A stretch of DNA of 64,000 nt, taken from NCBI GenBank assembly GCA_017607445.1, contig JAEVHH010000004.1, positions 1,054,001 to 1,118,000 on the forward strand. The letters are read 5' to 3'. Each line of letters opens with the position of its first letter. The first letter of the stretch is position 1. Of the stretch, positions 22,946-34,357 are shown one piece after another. A program made the position numbers and the translations under genes. This stretch comes from Histoplasma ohiense. Its lineage: Eukaryota > Ascomycota > Eurotiomycetes > Onygenales > Ajellomycetaceae. The notes below the pieces were generated by a model that saw nothing but the letters and a program-made list of their open reading frames with translations, was not told the DNA's origin and did no database searches.

Positions 22946-25900
22946 ATGTCAGCTGAAAATTCATCGTTAAAGACAACACTCTTTTTGAATTCTTCCAAGA
23001 ACTGGAACTTATGGTACAAGATGATACTAGGACTTGCTGCAGAACTTCAAGTACTAGATCTGGTTAGTGAGGAAAGTTCCAATAGAATGAGTGAAATACC
23101 TAGACCTACTCCCCCAGAGTTCCCTACGGAGCATACCTTGGAAGCAAAGATTAAATGGGAGATGGAGAATACCAAATATAACAATGATATCAACATCTAT
23201 TGAAGCAAACTCGAAGGCGTTAGCAAGATCAGGCAGGAGATCCTCAGAACAGTGGCAGTCAGTGAACTAGAGATAGCAACTTCTGGAAATGATCACATTG
23301 ATGTGAAGGATCTTCTAATTGCTCTCAAGAAAAGATTATCACCTAGAACAGCTGATCGTCAGTATGAGATACAGAGGAAATATCAGAACTTACAGAAGCT
23401 ATCTAAACAGAATCTTGATCAGTGGTTAGATGCCTGGACTCTGATTGAAACAGAAATCAAGCATTCTGGTATAGATGGCACCTTCGATATATGGGAGGAT
23501 TTCTTCCATATCAACATGTCAATTGATAATCTGTATGCTTCCATTCGAAAGAGAGAAGTTGAGATAGGAGGTAAAGAGAACTTCTTCTTTGCAGATGTGG
23601 TCAATGACTTCTGTTCTGAATATTGCAAGAAGGGATACAGCAAACCAGGACTGCTTGTGTCCAACCTTGCTATCTTTAATGGCAGACAAGCAGGACAATT
23701 GAAATCAAAAACTTGTGTCTGTGGTTCTAAACATTCCTGGGTCAAATGTTATTATCTCAATCCAAGTCAGAGACCAGAAGGATGGAAGGAGAATGAGCAA
23801 TGATGTAAGAAGATGGATGAGGCACTTAAGAATGAAGATATCAAGAAGAAGATAGATGCAGCAATAAGCAAGGCAGCTGCTTCTAATGCTGAGATGATAG
23901 AACCAACACTGAGAGGAATGGTTCTAAAAGATCAAGAACCGATTAACAACCACTCTATTGATCATTCTATCAATCATTCTACTGATCAATCTTCGATCAC
24001 TTCCGATATCGTACCTGTCGACCGATTAACAAGATGCCTAAATGTGAATGTTGGGAGCTCTCCTTCCAATCAACGCCCATATCTCTGAGATTCCTGGATA
24101 TTCAATACTGGTGCTGAGCGTCACATCTGCAATAATCGATCTAGATTCCTAACGGTCGAATCGTCAGAAGAGCAAGTTTATACAGGTGATTTGACAACAA
24201 GAGTTATGGGATATGGAACTGTTTGGATGTATATGACCAACAGTCTAGGAAAGCAGTTCAAAGTGATTCTTAAGAATGCTGCATACATTCCATTCTCACA
24301 CACCAATCTAATCGCTTGGAAACCCTGTTATCATATAGGAGGAATCTATCTCGATGGCAAATCATTTAGATTGCAGAGAATTAGTGATGACTTGATCTTC
24401 GCTTGTATAGAAGTGTACGATGGACTGCTAGTTACTGAATATCACAGAACTAGTGAGAATGCCTTAGTGCTTGCTAATATTGCCCCAACTAGCAATTCAA
24501 CAGAATCTACTAAGATATTGAGATCAACTTCTTCCTTCTACACTCCGAAGAGTTCTACAGCATCCGCCAACATCTGGCACCAATGTCTTGGGCACCCCTC
24601 GATGAGAGCAATTGAACATCTACCAACTGATGCCAAAGGGGTTCAGATATCAGATATTAAGGAAATTGTGAAGATTACAGATACAGAGGACAAAGAACTT
24701 TGTGAACCTTGTCAACTTGCTAAAGCTAAGAATCAAATATCATGCTGTCCACATATATGATCAAAACTACCCTTTGAACGACTCCATGCTGATATTGTGC
24801 AAGGACCTTCATACTGCTACAATGAAGAATGATGGCTCATACATTTTGTATGTGATTATCTTTGTTTCCATATTGCAGTAACAGCCTTAAGAAAATCTGA
24901 TATAAGGAAGGCTTTCAACAAAGTTTTAAAGTGGATTAAATGCCAATTTGATTGTGAAATGAAGATCATATGAATTGACAATGAGAAAGGAATCAAAGAA
25001 TCTGATATCTTTAAGGACTGGGTAATTGAACTAGGTCTAGATATCGAATACTCTTCGGAATATATCCATGAACAGAATGGAGCTGCTGAACGAGCGGGAA
25101 GTATCATAACCACTAGAGCAAGAGCTCTCAGGATAGAATCTTTGCTGCCTCAATCACTATTCTCTGAGATAGCAATTGCTGCCGTTTACCTGCTGAACAG
25201 AACCTCTACTAAGGTATTAGGATGGAAATCACCTCTATGAGCACTAGAAGAATATCTTCATATCGAACAACATTCTTGTGCTCACTTACGTGCCTACGGA
25301 TGTCGAGCGTACGCGAAGATCCCCAATGAGATTCTTAATTGAAATCGGTCACAGAAGCTTGATCCCAGAGCTCATATTGGATATCTTGTGGGATATGATT
25401 CTACAAACATCTTTAGGATTTGGATTCCTCACCTAGATAAGATGATAAGAGCAAGAGATGTTATATTTGATGAAAATAGAAGATATAACCCAGATGAACC
25501 CCATATTGAAAAACAGCTGTGAGATTGGGTTACTCAAGAGGTTGAATTCTTGGATATCGAAGTTCAAGAATCAAAAGTTGGCACTCCTCAACAAGAGAAT
25601 AATCTATGTTCAGATATTGATATCTTTCATCCTGATGAGATTACACCATGTACAGAGAATGTTAATAACGATAGTGAAGATATCAACAAGGCACTGGAGA
25701 CTCAACTTATGGCAGATATCTTACCTACACTGGATTCTACACCTGAACCAGATTCCAACATTATCGAACCAGATCTTTCTATCGATACTCATCCAATATC
25801 ATCTAGCAATCGGGCATCTAGAGCGAATGAAATCAGTTCTGACTTCAGTGAATCCAACATAATTGAGGGAAAGAGAACGCGCAAGGCAACCCATCATATA

Positions 25901-27607
25901 GCAGTATCTATTGCTAAAGATAATCCAAATTGAATGATCAACACTGCCTTTGCAGAACTCCTATCTAGATCAGAATCTGCTAAAATTCATCGATCTCAGT
26001 TACCCGACCCACCTAAGCATTGGAATGATGTCAATAAGCACCCCTATTGCGATGAATGGATCAATGCTGCCAAATGGGAATGGGACTCTATAACTCAGCG
26101 AAATACCTATGAAATTGTTAACAGACCTTCGAAAGATATCCCAGTGATTCCATTGCGATGGGTGTTTACCTACAAATTTGATGATGATGGTTATCTTATC
26201 AAATTCAAAGCTTGTATCTGTGTCTGAGGTGATCTACAATCAATATCTGATCTAGATACCAAGGCTCACACCCTAGCTGTGAGAACCTTCTGTATCTTGC
26301 TTGCTATTATCAATGCCTTTGACCTTGATGCTGAGCAATTGGATGGTATCAATGCCTTTATAAACAGTTCACTGGATGAGCTAGTTTATGTTGAACTACC
26401 AGATGGTTGGTGGAAGTTGAAGGGGGTATGGAATCTCAAGAAGGATGCCTATGTCCTATGCCTACTGCATGCCTTATATGGTCTAAGAAGATCACCCCTG
26501 CTATGGCTTAAAGAATTATCTGCTACTCTTAAACAGTTAGGATTTGTTTCAATCCCTGAGGATAAATGCTTATTCACCAATGGATGGATAATTATATTCT
26601 TCTATGTTGATGATACTGTTGTAGTATCACACTCTGATGACAGAGAGGAGAAGGACCAATTGATCAAAGATCTTAAAAATACATATGAATTCCAACAGAT
26701 GGGAAACCTTGAATGGTTTCTTAATATGAGAATTACTAGGGATTGGAGCTCTAAGAAGTTATGGCTCTGTCAAGATGCTTATATTGACAAATTGGTTAAT
26801 ACTTATCATCTTGCTCATGCTCACAAAGCACCAACACCCCTATCTAGTGTACCACTAGCACCTCATCAAGGAACCGCATCACTGGAGGATACTCACTACT
26901 ATCAACGCCGAATCGGATCATGTATCTACGCTGCAGTGATGACTAGACCAGATATCGCATATGCAGTTGGTAAGCTTGCAACATATATGACCAATCCTTC
27001 CGAGCGCCATTCTGCAGAGATCGACTGTGTTATCACCTATCTATGAGATACAAAGAACCTAGCAATTGAATATAGCATACCTGCTAGTGATGGATTATCA
27101 ATGAATGTGGTTGAAGCAGCTAGCGATGCCTCTTTCGCGGATAATTCAGATAGAAGATCAACAGAAGGATATATTTTCAAACTTTTTGGAGAACCTGTTG
27201 ATTGGAAGTCAAAGAGACAGAGGATAATAACAACTTCCACCACTGAGGCTGAACTACTAGCAATATCACAGGCAGGCAAAGAGTCAATCTGGTGGAAATG
27301 ATTCTTTGATCATTTGGGATTCAATCCTGGGCATAAGATTTCAATCAAGTGTGATAATCGACAAACAGTTGGAATCCTTACTAAGGAAGATCCTTCCATT
27401 ACAACTAAGCTACGCCACGTTGATATCTACGGCAATTGGTTACGAGAACGAATACAATCCGGTGATATTCATGTACAATGAACGCCTACAAGCAACATGC
27501 CAGTGGACGGATTAACCAAGCCGTTATCACAACAAAAACAAAAAGAATTCATCAAACAACTAGGATTGGTTGATATAACTGATCTTGTCAATCAAACAGC
27601 AAAATAA
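22946..27607 (+). pseudogene. Copia gag-pol polyprotein, one frame with 14 in-frame TGA codons
   Basis: The frame runs from ATG 22946 to TAA 27605-27607 (1554 codons) without a frameshift. TGA codons start at 23201, 23801, 24086, 24758, 24830, 24971, 25238, 25340, 25520, 25931, 26225, 27044, 27299 and 27479; no TAA or TAG interrupts it. Visible domains: Gag with a knuckle-like CVCGSKHSWVKC at 23714-23749; protease motif FNTGAERH at 24101, with Asn (AAT) in place of the catalytic Asp; the His/Cys pre-integrase motif (HQCLGHPSMRA, CEPCQLAKAK); integrase with LHADIV, IDNEKG and HEQNGAAERAG; reverse transcriptase with YVDD at 26603-26614; RNase H with SDASFAD, TEAEL and KCDNRQT. Several TGA codons fall where copia proteins carry Arg (before GDLQ, before IDN), as expected from CGA to TGA changes. 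Many CGA, CAA, CAG and TGG codons remain unchanged. Confidence 0.92.
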
Positions 27608-27753
27608 GGCATAAAAATTCAACAAGATTGGACAGAAGGAATTCAACATCCTCATACATCATCTTTATTTATTTCTTTTTCAGTTTGATAATTATCATTT
27701 CCTCTACATTATTTTCTATTCTGATAACTTATCCAGCTTCATGATATTCAGCT

Positions 27754-27761
27754 GAAGGGGG
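27754..27761 (+). other. Polypurine tract before the 3' LTR
   Basis: GAAGGGGG ends two bases before the 3' LTR, the standard site of plus-strand DNA priming in LTR retrotransposons. Confidence 0.7.
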
Positions 27762-27763
27762 TA

Positions 27764-28030
27764 TGTCGGATCAAGAACTTGGTAACTTTAATCAAGAACT
27801 TGGTAAGTTATATTATCGAAGATTCTGGAATAACATGAAATGTCACCATGTTTAAAACTTACCAATGATCAACTATTACTCAACAATATCTTGATCATGT
27901 AAGCAAGCATACTCTTCCCTATAAATACTGCCTAAATGTCATGTAATTATCAGAATTAGTATAAGCAATTCAATTCATTTTGTTGATATTCAGTAATTGA
28001 GGCAATATTCGGACTTATTCAGTTCCGACA
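27764..28030 (+). repeat. 3' LTR of copia element
   Basis: 267 bp, read as identical to the 5' LTR including its four CpG sites. Followed directly by the TACGA duplication. Confidence 0.97.
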
Positions 28031-28035
28031 TACGA
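28031..28035 (+). repeat. Right target-site duplication (TACGA)
   Basis: Second copy of the 5-bp duplication, matching 22385-22389. Confidence 0.95.
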
Positions 28036-28299
28036 GATGCCGTTGAAGCTGTTAAGTGGCTTCTTGGTTGCTTGAGATTTGGAAGATGAAGCAAGCGCGG
28101 GAAGGCGGCTAGTTGGCCAATTATATTAGAAGGCGCCTATTGATTAGCTTAGTCATACGTTTCCGGTAGTCCAAACATGCCAACTGCGTTACGGACATCT
28201 CCATCACTGACTGCCCCATGAGCCCGCTCTCGACAACGAGCTTACCCTTCCCCCCTACAGCCATTCTTGTTCAGATTATTGTGGCTTAAATTGTTTACT

Positions 28300-30263
28300 A
28301 TGGCGACATCTATCGCGCAGGGGCTCTTCAAATCCCTGCCGAAACCGAAATACACCGGCGAAGACGAAGAATTGCCGCCACATACCCAACCCAAAGGCCC
28401 GCGAATCGTGGGAGCTGGTGCTGTCAACGAATCGCAAGTTGTTCTAAAAGTACGTCGCTATATACAGTCTATCATTGCCACTAATAGGGAATAAATGCTC
28501 ATTTACTTTGCCCATCTATTATAGACAGCTGGCCCACCCCCGTATGGTAGGCGTTCAGGATGGCGACCTCGAAACCCTGAAGACTTTGCAGATGGTGGCG
28601 CGTTCCCCGAAATCCCAGTGGCTCAATATCCCCTCGATATGGGGCGGAAAGGCACCTCATCAACGTCAAATGCTTTAGCTGTTCAAGTTGATGCGGAAGG
28701 GAAGGTTAAATATGATGCCATTGCAAAACAGGGCCATGGCGAGAATCGGATTGTCCACGCCTCTTTCAAAGACCTAATACCTCTCCGCCAACGCGTAGAT
28801 ATGGGCGAAATATCTCTAGCTCGGCCTTCACAAGAAGAGGTGGCGGAGCAAATGGAGAAAACCAAAGCTGCGCTGGCAAAATTGGTGACTGGGGCTGTTG
28901 CGGCGCAGAAGCCAAAAAATGTCAAGGGCGGGAAAAGGAACGAACCCACGTTCGTGAGGTATACACCCGCAAATCAGATGGGTGATACAAGCAAGAAAAA
29001 TGATAGAATTATGAAGATTGTAGAGAGACAAGTTGACCCCATGGAGCCCCCGAAATTCAAGCATAAGAAGATTCCTCGCGGTCCTCCGTCTCCGCCACCG
29101 CCGGTCATGCACTCACCACCCCGGAAACTTACTGCAGAAGATCAAGAAGCATGGAGAATTCCCCCCCCTGTTTCAAATTGGAAGAACCCTAGAGGCTATA
29201 CTGTTCCGCTGGATAAACGATTGGCGGCCGATGGACGTGGTTTACAGGATGTTTCTATCAATGACAAATTTGCCCAGTTTGCGGAAGCCCTCTTTACAGC
29301 TGACCGTCATGCCCGGGAGGAAGTGAAACAGAGAGCTCAAATGCAACAGAAGTTAGCAGAGAAGGAAAAGGCACAGAAAGAAGAGCATCTTCGCCAACTA
29401 GCTCAAAAGGCACGCGAGGCAAGGTCGGGTGGTACAAGTCGCCAGGAATCTCGAGCGCGAACACGTTCACGATCTATTAGCGGCAGCCGAAGTCCATCAC
29501 CATATTCATCCCGTTCTGCCACGCCCAGTGAAGATGAAGATGCTGCCCGAGAACGCGAACGTCGGCGTCGGCAACAACGACAAGAAGCTGAACGTCAGCT
29601 TCGTCAATCCCGTATGGGTACTGAGCGTCGGATCCAGATGATGGCGCGAGAACAAAACCGTGATATCTCCGAGAAGGTCGCACTTGGCCTTGCAAAGCCA
29701 ACACAGAGTAAAGAGACGATGTATGACTCCCGACTTTTCAACCAGACGAGCGGATTCGAGAGTGGATTCAATGAAGATCAGCCATATGACAAACCCCTGT
29801 TCGCCGCACAAGATGCCATCAATAGTATTTACCGCCCTCGGGCACAAGCGGACGACTTTGATGACGAGGAGGTGGCCGGCGCGGAGATGAGTCGAATAGA
29901 GCGGAATAGCCGATTCGAAGTCCTAGGCCGTGCTAAACAAGGCTTCAAAGGCGCGGCAGATGCAGAGGTAAGATATGCAACTCGCCCGCTTAGTCCACTT
30001 ATATATCTATTCCACACATCGTTCATTTGAACCAATAGTATCACGTGACTGACGATACACCTTGTTCACAGGCTCGAGATGGACCAGTTCAATTCGAGAA
30101 AGATACCTCCGACCCATTTGGCATCGATGGAATGATTGCTGAAGTTACTGGTGGAAGCACGCAGAAAAGATACGGTATTCAAGAAGCTGAGGGTGCCAAG
30201 GAGCGCGGATCGAAGCGTGCCCGTGTGGACGACGACGACGACGACCATGATCGAGGGAGATAG
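28300..30263 (+). CDS. Pre-mRNA-splicing factor Prp45 (SNW/SKIP family)
   Basis: Three exons: 28300-28449, 28525-29967, 30072-30263, giving 594 aa. It begins with MATSIAQGLFKSLPKPKY, followed by TAGPPPYGRRSGWRPRNPED after intron 1, which is the SNW-family N-terminus. The core SNW domain includes GKVKYDAIAKQGH, FVRYTPANQ and RIPRGPPSPPPPVMHSPPRKLT-like proline-rich sequence (about residues 180-260), then a charged coiled region (EKEKAQKEEHLRQLAQKA), an Arg/Ser stretch and RRIQMMAREQNRDISEKVALG. The last exon gives GPVQFEKDTSDPFGID and a basic/acidic tail (KRARVDDDDDD). Prp45 is an intrinsically extended component of active spliceosomes (NTC-related), in the nucleus. The promoter is interrupted by the copia element whose 3' LTR ends 269 bases before this start codon. 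Confidence 0.96.
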
Positions 30264-30985
30264 AAGAGGGAGCGATTTACGGCATCTTCTTACCTTTTCT
30301 CACAATTCCCCCCCTCCTTCATTTATTCCACCCATCTTGACCGGACAGGCTTCTTGCATATTTGTCTACCTGTGTACGACTATTGAAATCTTTTTACGTC
30401 GCTGGCATATAACCCCTTGTTTCTGTTTGATATCAAATTCTCTGGATCCCCCACGCATCCATGGAGTGGCTATATACTATTAATAGTCTTTCTTTTGTAT
30501 GCTGACAGAGTGCTTCATTCAAAAGCCATCTTTAATTCAAATTGGCTGGACTTCTAGTTCCTAAGATTCCTTCGTGCTGCAGAAAGGAATATATCTTACC
30601 AAGATTAAACCCTCAGTTAATATTCTTTGATATATTGTGTGCATCTGCTCCTCGAAGGCAGTTTAATGGTTGCATAAAAATTATACTATGAAGACGACAT
30701 ATATACACTCTCTCACATCTTGAAGAGAATCAAGAAAAGCAATTTCATAATCAAATTCCACAAGAAGTGTTGCTCGTTATCTTTGCTGTCTATGCTAAAT
30801 TTTCCTCACCTACTCCTTTTACTCCACCGCATGCTTTGATTCTGGTACCATAAAGGGAAAATAAAATTCAGAGGCATCAAGAACACATAGTCCAGGTACC
30901 GTATGCATGCATAGTACAATATTTCACTCTCCATTAGAGAAAAGATAATGGGTCAAGACATGTATTTTACAATGACAATACTCAA
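30264..30985. other. Convergent intergenic region between prp45 and pwp2
   Basis: 722 bases between two gene 3' ends. A/T-rich with several A/T-rich tracts that could serve polyadenylation of both genes. No coding signal. Confidence 0.6.
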
Positions 30986-33900
30986 TCAAGCCAAACCAAT
31001 CCACTCTCCCCCTTCCCCACCATCGTCACTATCACCGACATCATCCATATCTTCATCCCTGCATACGCCGTTTTCCTTGCCCGCAGCAACCACACCGTCT
31101 CCTCCACCCTTCCCAACCCTCCTCCCATTCAACACCGGCTTTGAAAGCAAATACTCCAACGCATACCCATTCCCTTCGACAAGCCGCTTAATCTCATCTC
31201 GGATGCCATCAACAACACGATTCACGGCACGCAACTCCGCCGCCAGCTGGCCACTATGATCCTTGAAATAGTGGCCATGGATGCTCAGTAACGCCTCGAT
31301 CCAGCGCAAATTGAACTCCAGGTGCGGTGTCTCGTCGACGCAATTGGCGACGAAACGAAGCATGCGAGGGAGGTAGATAGTGGGTATGGAGGCGGTGATG
31401 AGGCGGATGTCGGTGGGAGGGATCGATTCGTAGACTTTTCGGATTAAGGGCGCTTCGTTGAGGCGGAAGGACATGATGAGGGGTTTTAGGAAGGAAGTTG
31501 GGGTTGTTGGTGATGAGTCCGTTAGGGGGGAGGTGGTGGATGCGGCTTTGGCTTCGGCCAGGGTATCGAGGATGCTGTCGGGTGTGATAGAGAGGTCGAG
31601 GTCGAAGGGGTCAAAGACGAAGGTTGTATCTAGACTGTAGACAAGCAGGCCTTCCGTAGACGAGGCGCAGAAAGATTGGCCGGTTGGCGAGAAAGCGACG
31701 GAAGTTACCCGCACTTCGGGCCGCGTGGTGCGTGCGCCTGCGTCGCCGCCACGACGAGTGCCGGGGAGACGCTTGTCGATGCGATCTTCCAAATCTGACG
31801 CTTCACCCGCTTCGTCTATGAGGCCGCGTGGACCGGCTTCGGTCATATCCCTGCTGTTGAGGAATTCCTGTGTGCCGTCAAGAGAGGTATTGATGGAGAC
31901 GGTGAACTTCTTGCAGAGTGAGCCAGTGCTGACGTCGTAGAGGCAGATGTATTTGCTGTTACCCGCGGCGAGTAGGCAGCTTCCATCGGCTGAGTAAGTT
32001 ATCGTGTTGTATGACTTGGTGCCTGCGGCATTGGCAGCTGTTCGACGGTCGGATATTTTACGGCCTCCTGATACGTCGCGTCGACCATCTATTCCCCCCT
32101 CCTGCACGGCTTCTTCGACTGACCAGAAGGTCAATTGACCATCAAGGCTAGAGGCAGCAATTTGTTTCCCATCCGGTCGGAAAGCTACGCTAAGCAAGTC
32201 GGCTTGTAGTTCCAGAGGCTCGCTGGTCTGCGTGCGGCCAAAGATGCTCCATATTCGGATTGTGTGATCCCAGCTACCGCTAATCAGATGCCTGCCATCT
32301 GCAGCAAAGGATAGAGAAGACACCGGTCCTTGGTGCCCAGCCAGTCGGTCTAGAAGCTGGCCCGTCTGGACGGACCAAATGTGGACATCAAACGAGTCCA
32401 GTGAACCAGCACACACGACCTCTCCACTGGGATCTACCGCCAAGCAGGAGAACCCTAATCTTGAGGGTGCCGTATATGTTCTAAAATTTCGATATCGAAT
32501 GAGATCCCATGCTCTGATTGAGCCATCTAATGATGCGGTAAATAAAACATTTCCTTTTTTCGAGAATTGACACGCGGTGACGCCGCTGGTATGCTCTGTA
32601 AAGGTGACAATACAGAACCCAGAATTTGTATCCCAGACTTTGATTCTCCCATCATCTGCCGCGGTGATTATTTTTTGTCCATCTGGAGAATATACGAGGG
32701 AGTTCATCGAATCCAAATGGCCTTGCTGTTTCAGGATATATGACTCAGACTGCCATTCCCACACAAGCAACTGCCCAAGTTTCGACGATCCAAAGGCGAT
32801 CCATTCGCCAGAGTTATTCATTGTCACAAAATCAATATTGCTCTGTGAGATGCTAATAACAGTTAGACTTGATTTTAGTTGTACAGACAAAGCACAAACA
32901 TACCTAAGTTTATGTATTTGGGTAAACTCTGGTAGTTCATAGAGCCCAAATAAACCATTAGAGAAGCCTGCAACCAGAAGGTTAGAAGCTCCATGGTATG
33001 CTGCACATTTCACCTTCGCATTGCTTTGCATGAAAAAGTTTTTTTTTGTGATCCTCCAGCGCATATCCGAGTTTTCTGTCAATTCCTCTGGGTCATCAGA
33101 CTTGCTACAATATTGCCATCGAAAGAGTGCGCCATCCTTGCTCACAGTGTAGATCTAGAAACGGAAAAAGTTCAGCGCTGGCTTGAATAGATATACTTGA
33201 GTGGTTCCAGAATATCCCTTACCGACTCCTGATCCTCTGTAAACCAAGCATTTAGCACAGCTTCACGGTGTCCCGCAAGAGTTGTCGGTTCAAACCCTTC
33301 CTCCGGATCCAAACTCCATATCCTTGCGGTTAAATCTTTTGAGGCGCTGAGAAAGAATCTCGAATCGCCAGACCAGTGTATATTCTGCACCGCATCGAAA
33401 TGTCCTACATACTCCCTATGCAGAACGAATGGTGCGAATTCTAGTTCGCCATTACCATCAGCACCAGGTGTAGAAGGCGTTTTCCAGACCTGGATTCGCC
33501 GCCCCACTCCAGCAACAAAATGGCGCCCAGAAGGTGAAAAAACAAGCGTGGTGACTGTAGACTTGAACGAGAAGTGATGGATAGTTAATCGACGGAGGAA
33601 ATTAGTTAGTATAGCTTTTCCATGTTGATCAATGGAGAGGAGGAGGTTGCCTTTGGGAGAGAGGGCAATTCGCGAGATGTTGGTGCGGTGGGCGAAAGGA
33701 AGGGTATATGATTTATTTCTACGAATTACCAAAGTTAGTCTCTTTTGTCTTTTCTCCGCACCTAGCTGTAAAGGGTGCGAGGGTCCCGTACTGAACGAGA
33801 TCAAAAACTGTAACTCTATTGCCAACCGGAGAGAGCAAGCAAGTGCCGTCTGGAGTGAAGATGAGGTTTCCTTGGCGATAAACGGTCCCCAGAAGGTTGG

Positions 33901-33987
33901 AAAACTTAGGAGAAAATTTAGTTATCGTTATCAGGAGTTAGTAAGACTGCAAATAGAGCTTCCACATACCTTGAAATCAGTCTTCAT
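30986..33987 (-). CDS. Periodic tryptophan protein 2 (Pwp2/Utp1), SSU processome WD40 protein
   Basis: Five exons, in transcript order: 33970-33987, 33792-33904, 33223-33718, 32904-33154, 30986-32852, giving 914 aa, near the yeast length. The first exon is only 18 bases (MKTDFK) and splices to FSNLLGTVYRQGNLIF and then NKSYTLPFAHRTNI, the usual Pwp2 start. Tandem WD40 repeats form two propellers (for example HLDSMNSLVYSPDGQKIITA, ISGSWDHTIRIWSIFGRT). The C-terminal Utp12-type domain contains APLIRKVYESIPPTDIRLI and LRWIEALLSIHGHYFKDHS. The tail is Gly/Asp-rich. Role: UTP-B subcomplex of the small-subunit processome, needed for 18S rRNA maturation in the nucleolus. It is transcribed away from the septin gene from a shared promoter. 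A frame that runs through intron 4 adds residues after HKLR and is not real. Confidence 0.95.
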
Positions 33988-34357
33988 CGTCCTCAGCTCG
34001 CGCAGTCACCATCGGCGCATTATGCACTCCACCAGCAATTGTGGGCAAAAAAATCATCTGCTCAAGAGATAAGGCCCCGGATAAACTGCTACAAGATAAT
34101 CCGAGACGCTAGCCGTATGCGACCTAGTGTAGCCCGGGGGTGGTTGCTCGCTTGAAATTAGCTTTCAGGGGCAGCAGAAACGAAACGGACAACTTCACGC
34201 TCTTCTTCATCTCGCTGCCACCCTCTGCAACCCGCGCGATTCTCCTTGTGTTTCTGTTTCTAGTTGTCTTGTGCGGAGCTCTGTGTCCATCGTCCACCCC
34301 TTCCAGTAATTCGACTTCCTTTTTCTAAGTATAACACCCTCTTGACGCTCAGTAGTT
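33988..34357. promoter_or_regulatory. Bidirectional promoter between pwp2 and the septin gene
   Basis: 370 bases between two divergent start codons. C/T-rich near the septin start. No TATA box stands out. The short distance makes shared regulatory DNA likely. Confidence 0.6.

Larger units (their letters stand above)
22390..28030 (+). mobile_element. Complete Ty1/copia LTR retrotransposon, 5641 bp, coding frame interrupted
   Basis: The element has two 267-bp LTRs that I read as identical, TG...CA ends, a 5-bp target duplication, a primer-binding site directly after the 5' LTR, a purine tract before the 3' LTR, and one gag-pol frame with domains in copia order (Gag, protease, integrase, reverse transcriptase, RNase H). 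It lies in the same orientation as prp45, ending 269 bases before that gene's start codon. Base composition is clearly more A/T-rich than the flanking genes. It is structurally whole, but the coding frame holds 14 TGA codons and a changed protease active site, so it probably cannot move by itself unless TGA is read through. Confidence 0.97.

Noticed and set aside
25458..25862. 134-codon open frame inside the copia element
   Set aside because: It lies in another frame than gag-pol and has no similarity to a known element protein.
22946..27607. Classical RIP as cause of the copia stop codons
   Set aside because: RIP favours CpA to TpA and would create TAA and TAG and convert TGG codons. None of these stops occur, and CAA, CAG and TGG are common. 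The LTRs are also unmutated relative to each other.
22946..27607. TGA read as Trp throughout the copia element
   Set aside because: Most alignable TGA positions are Arg positions in copia proteins. Only the last one (27479) could be Trp.
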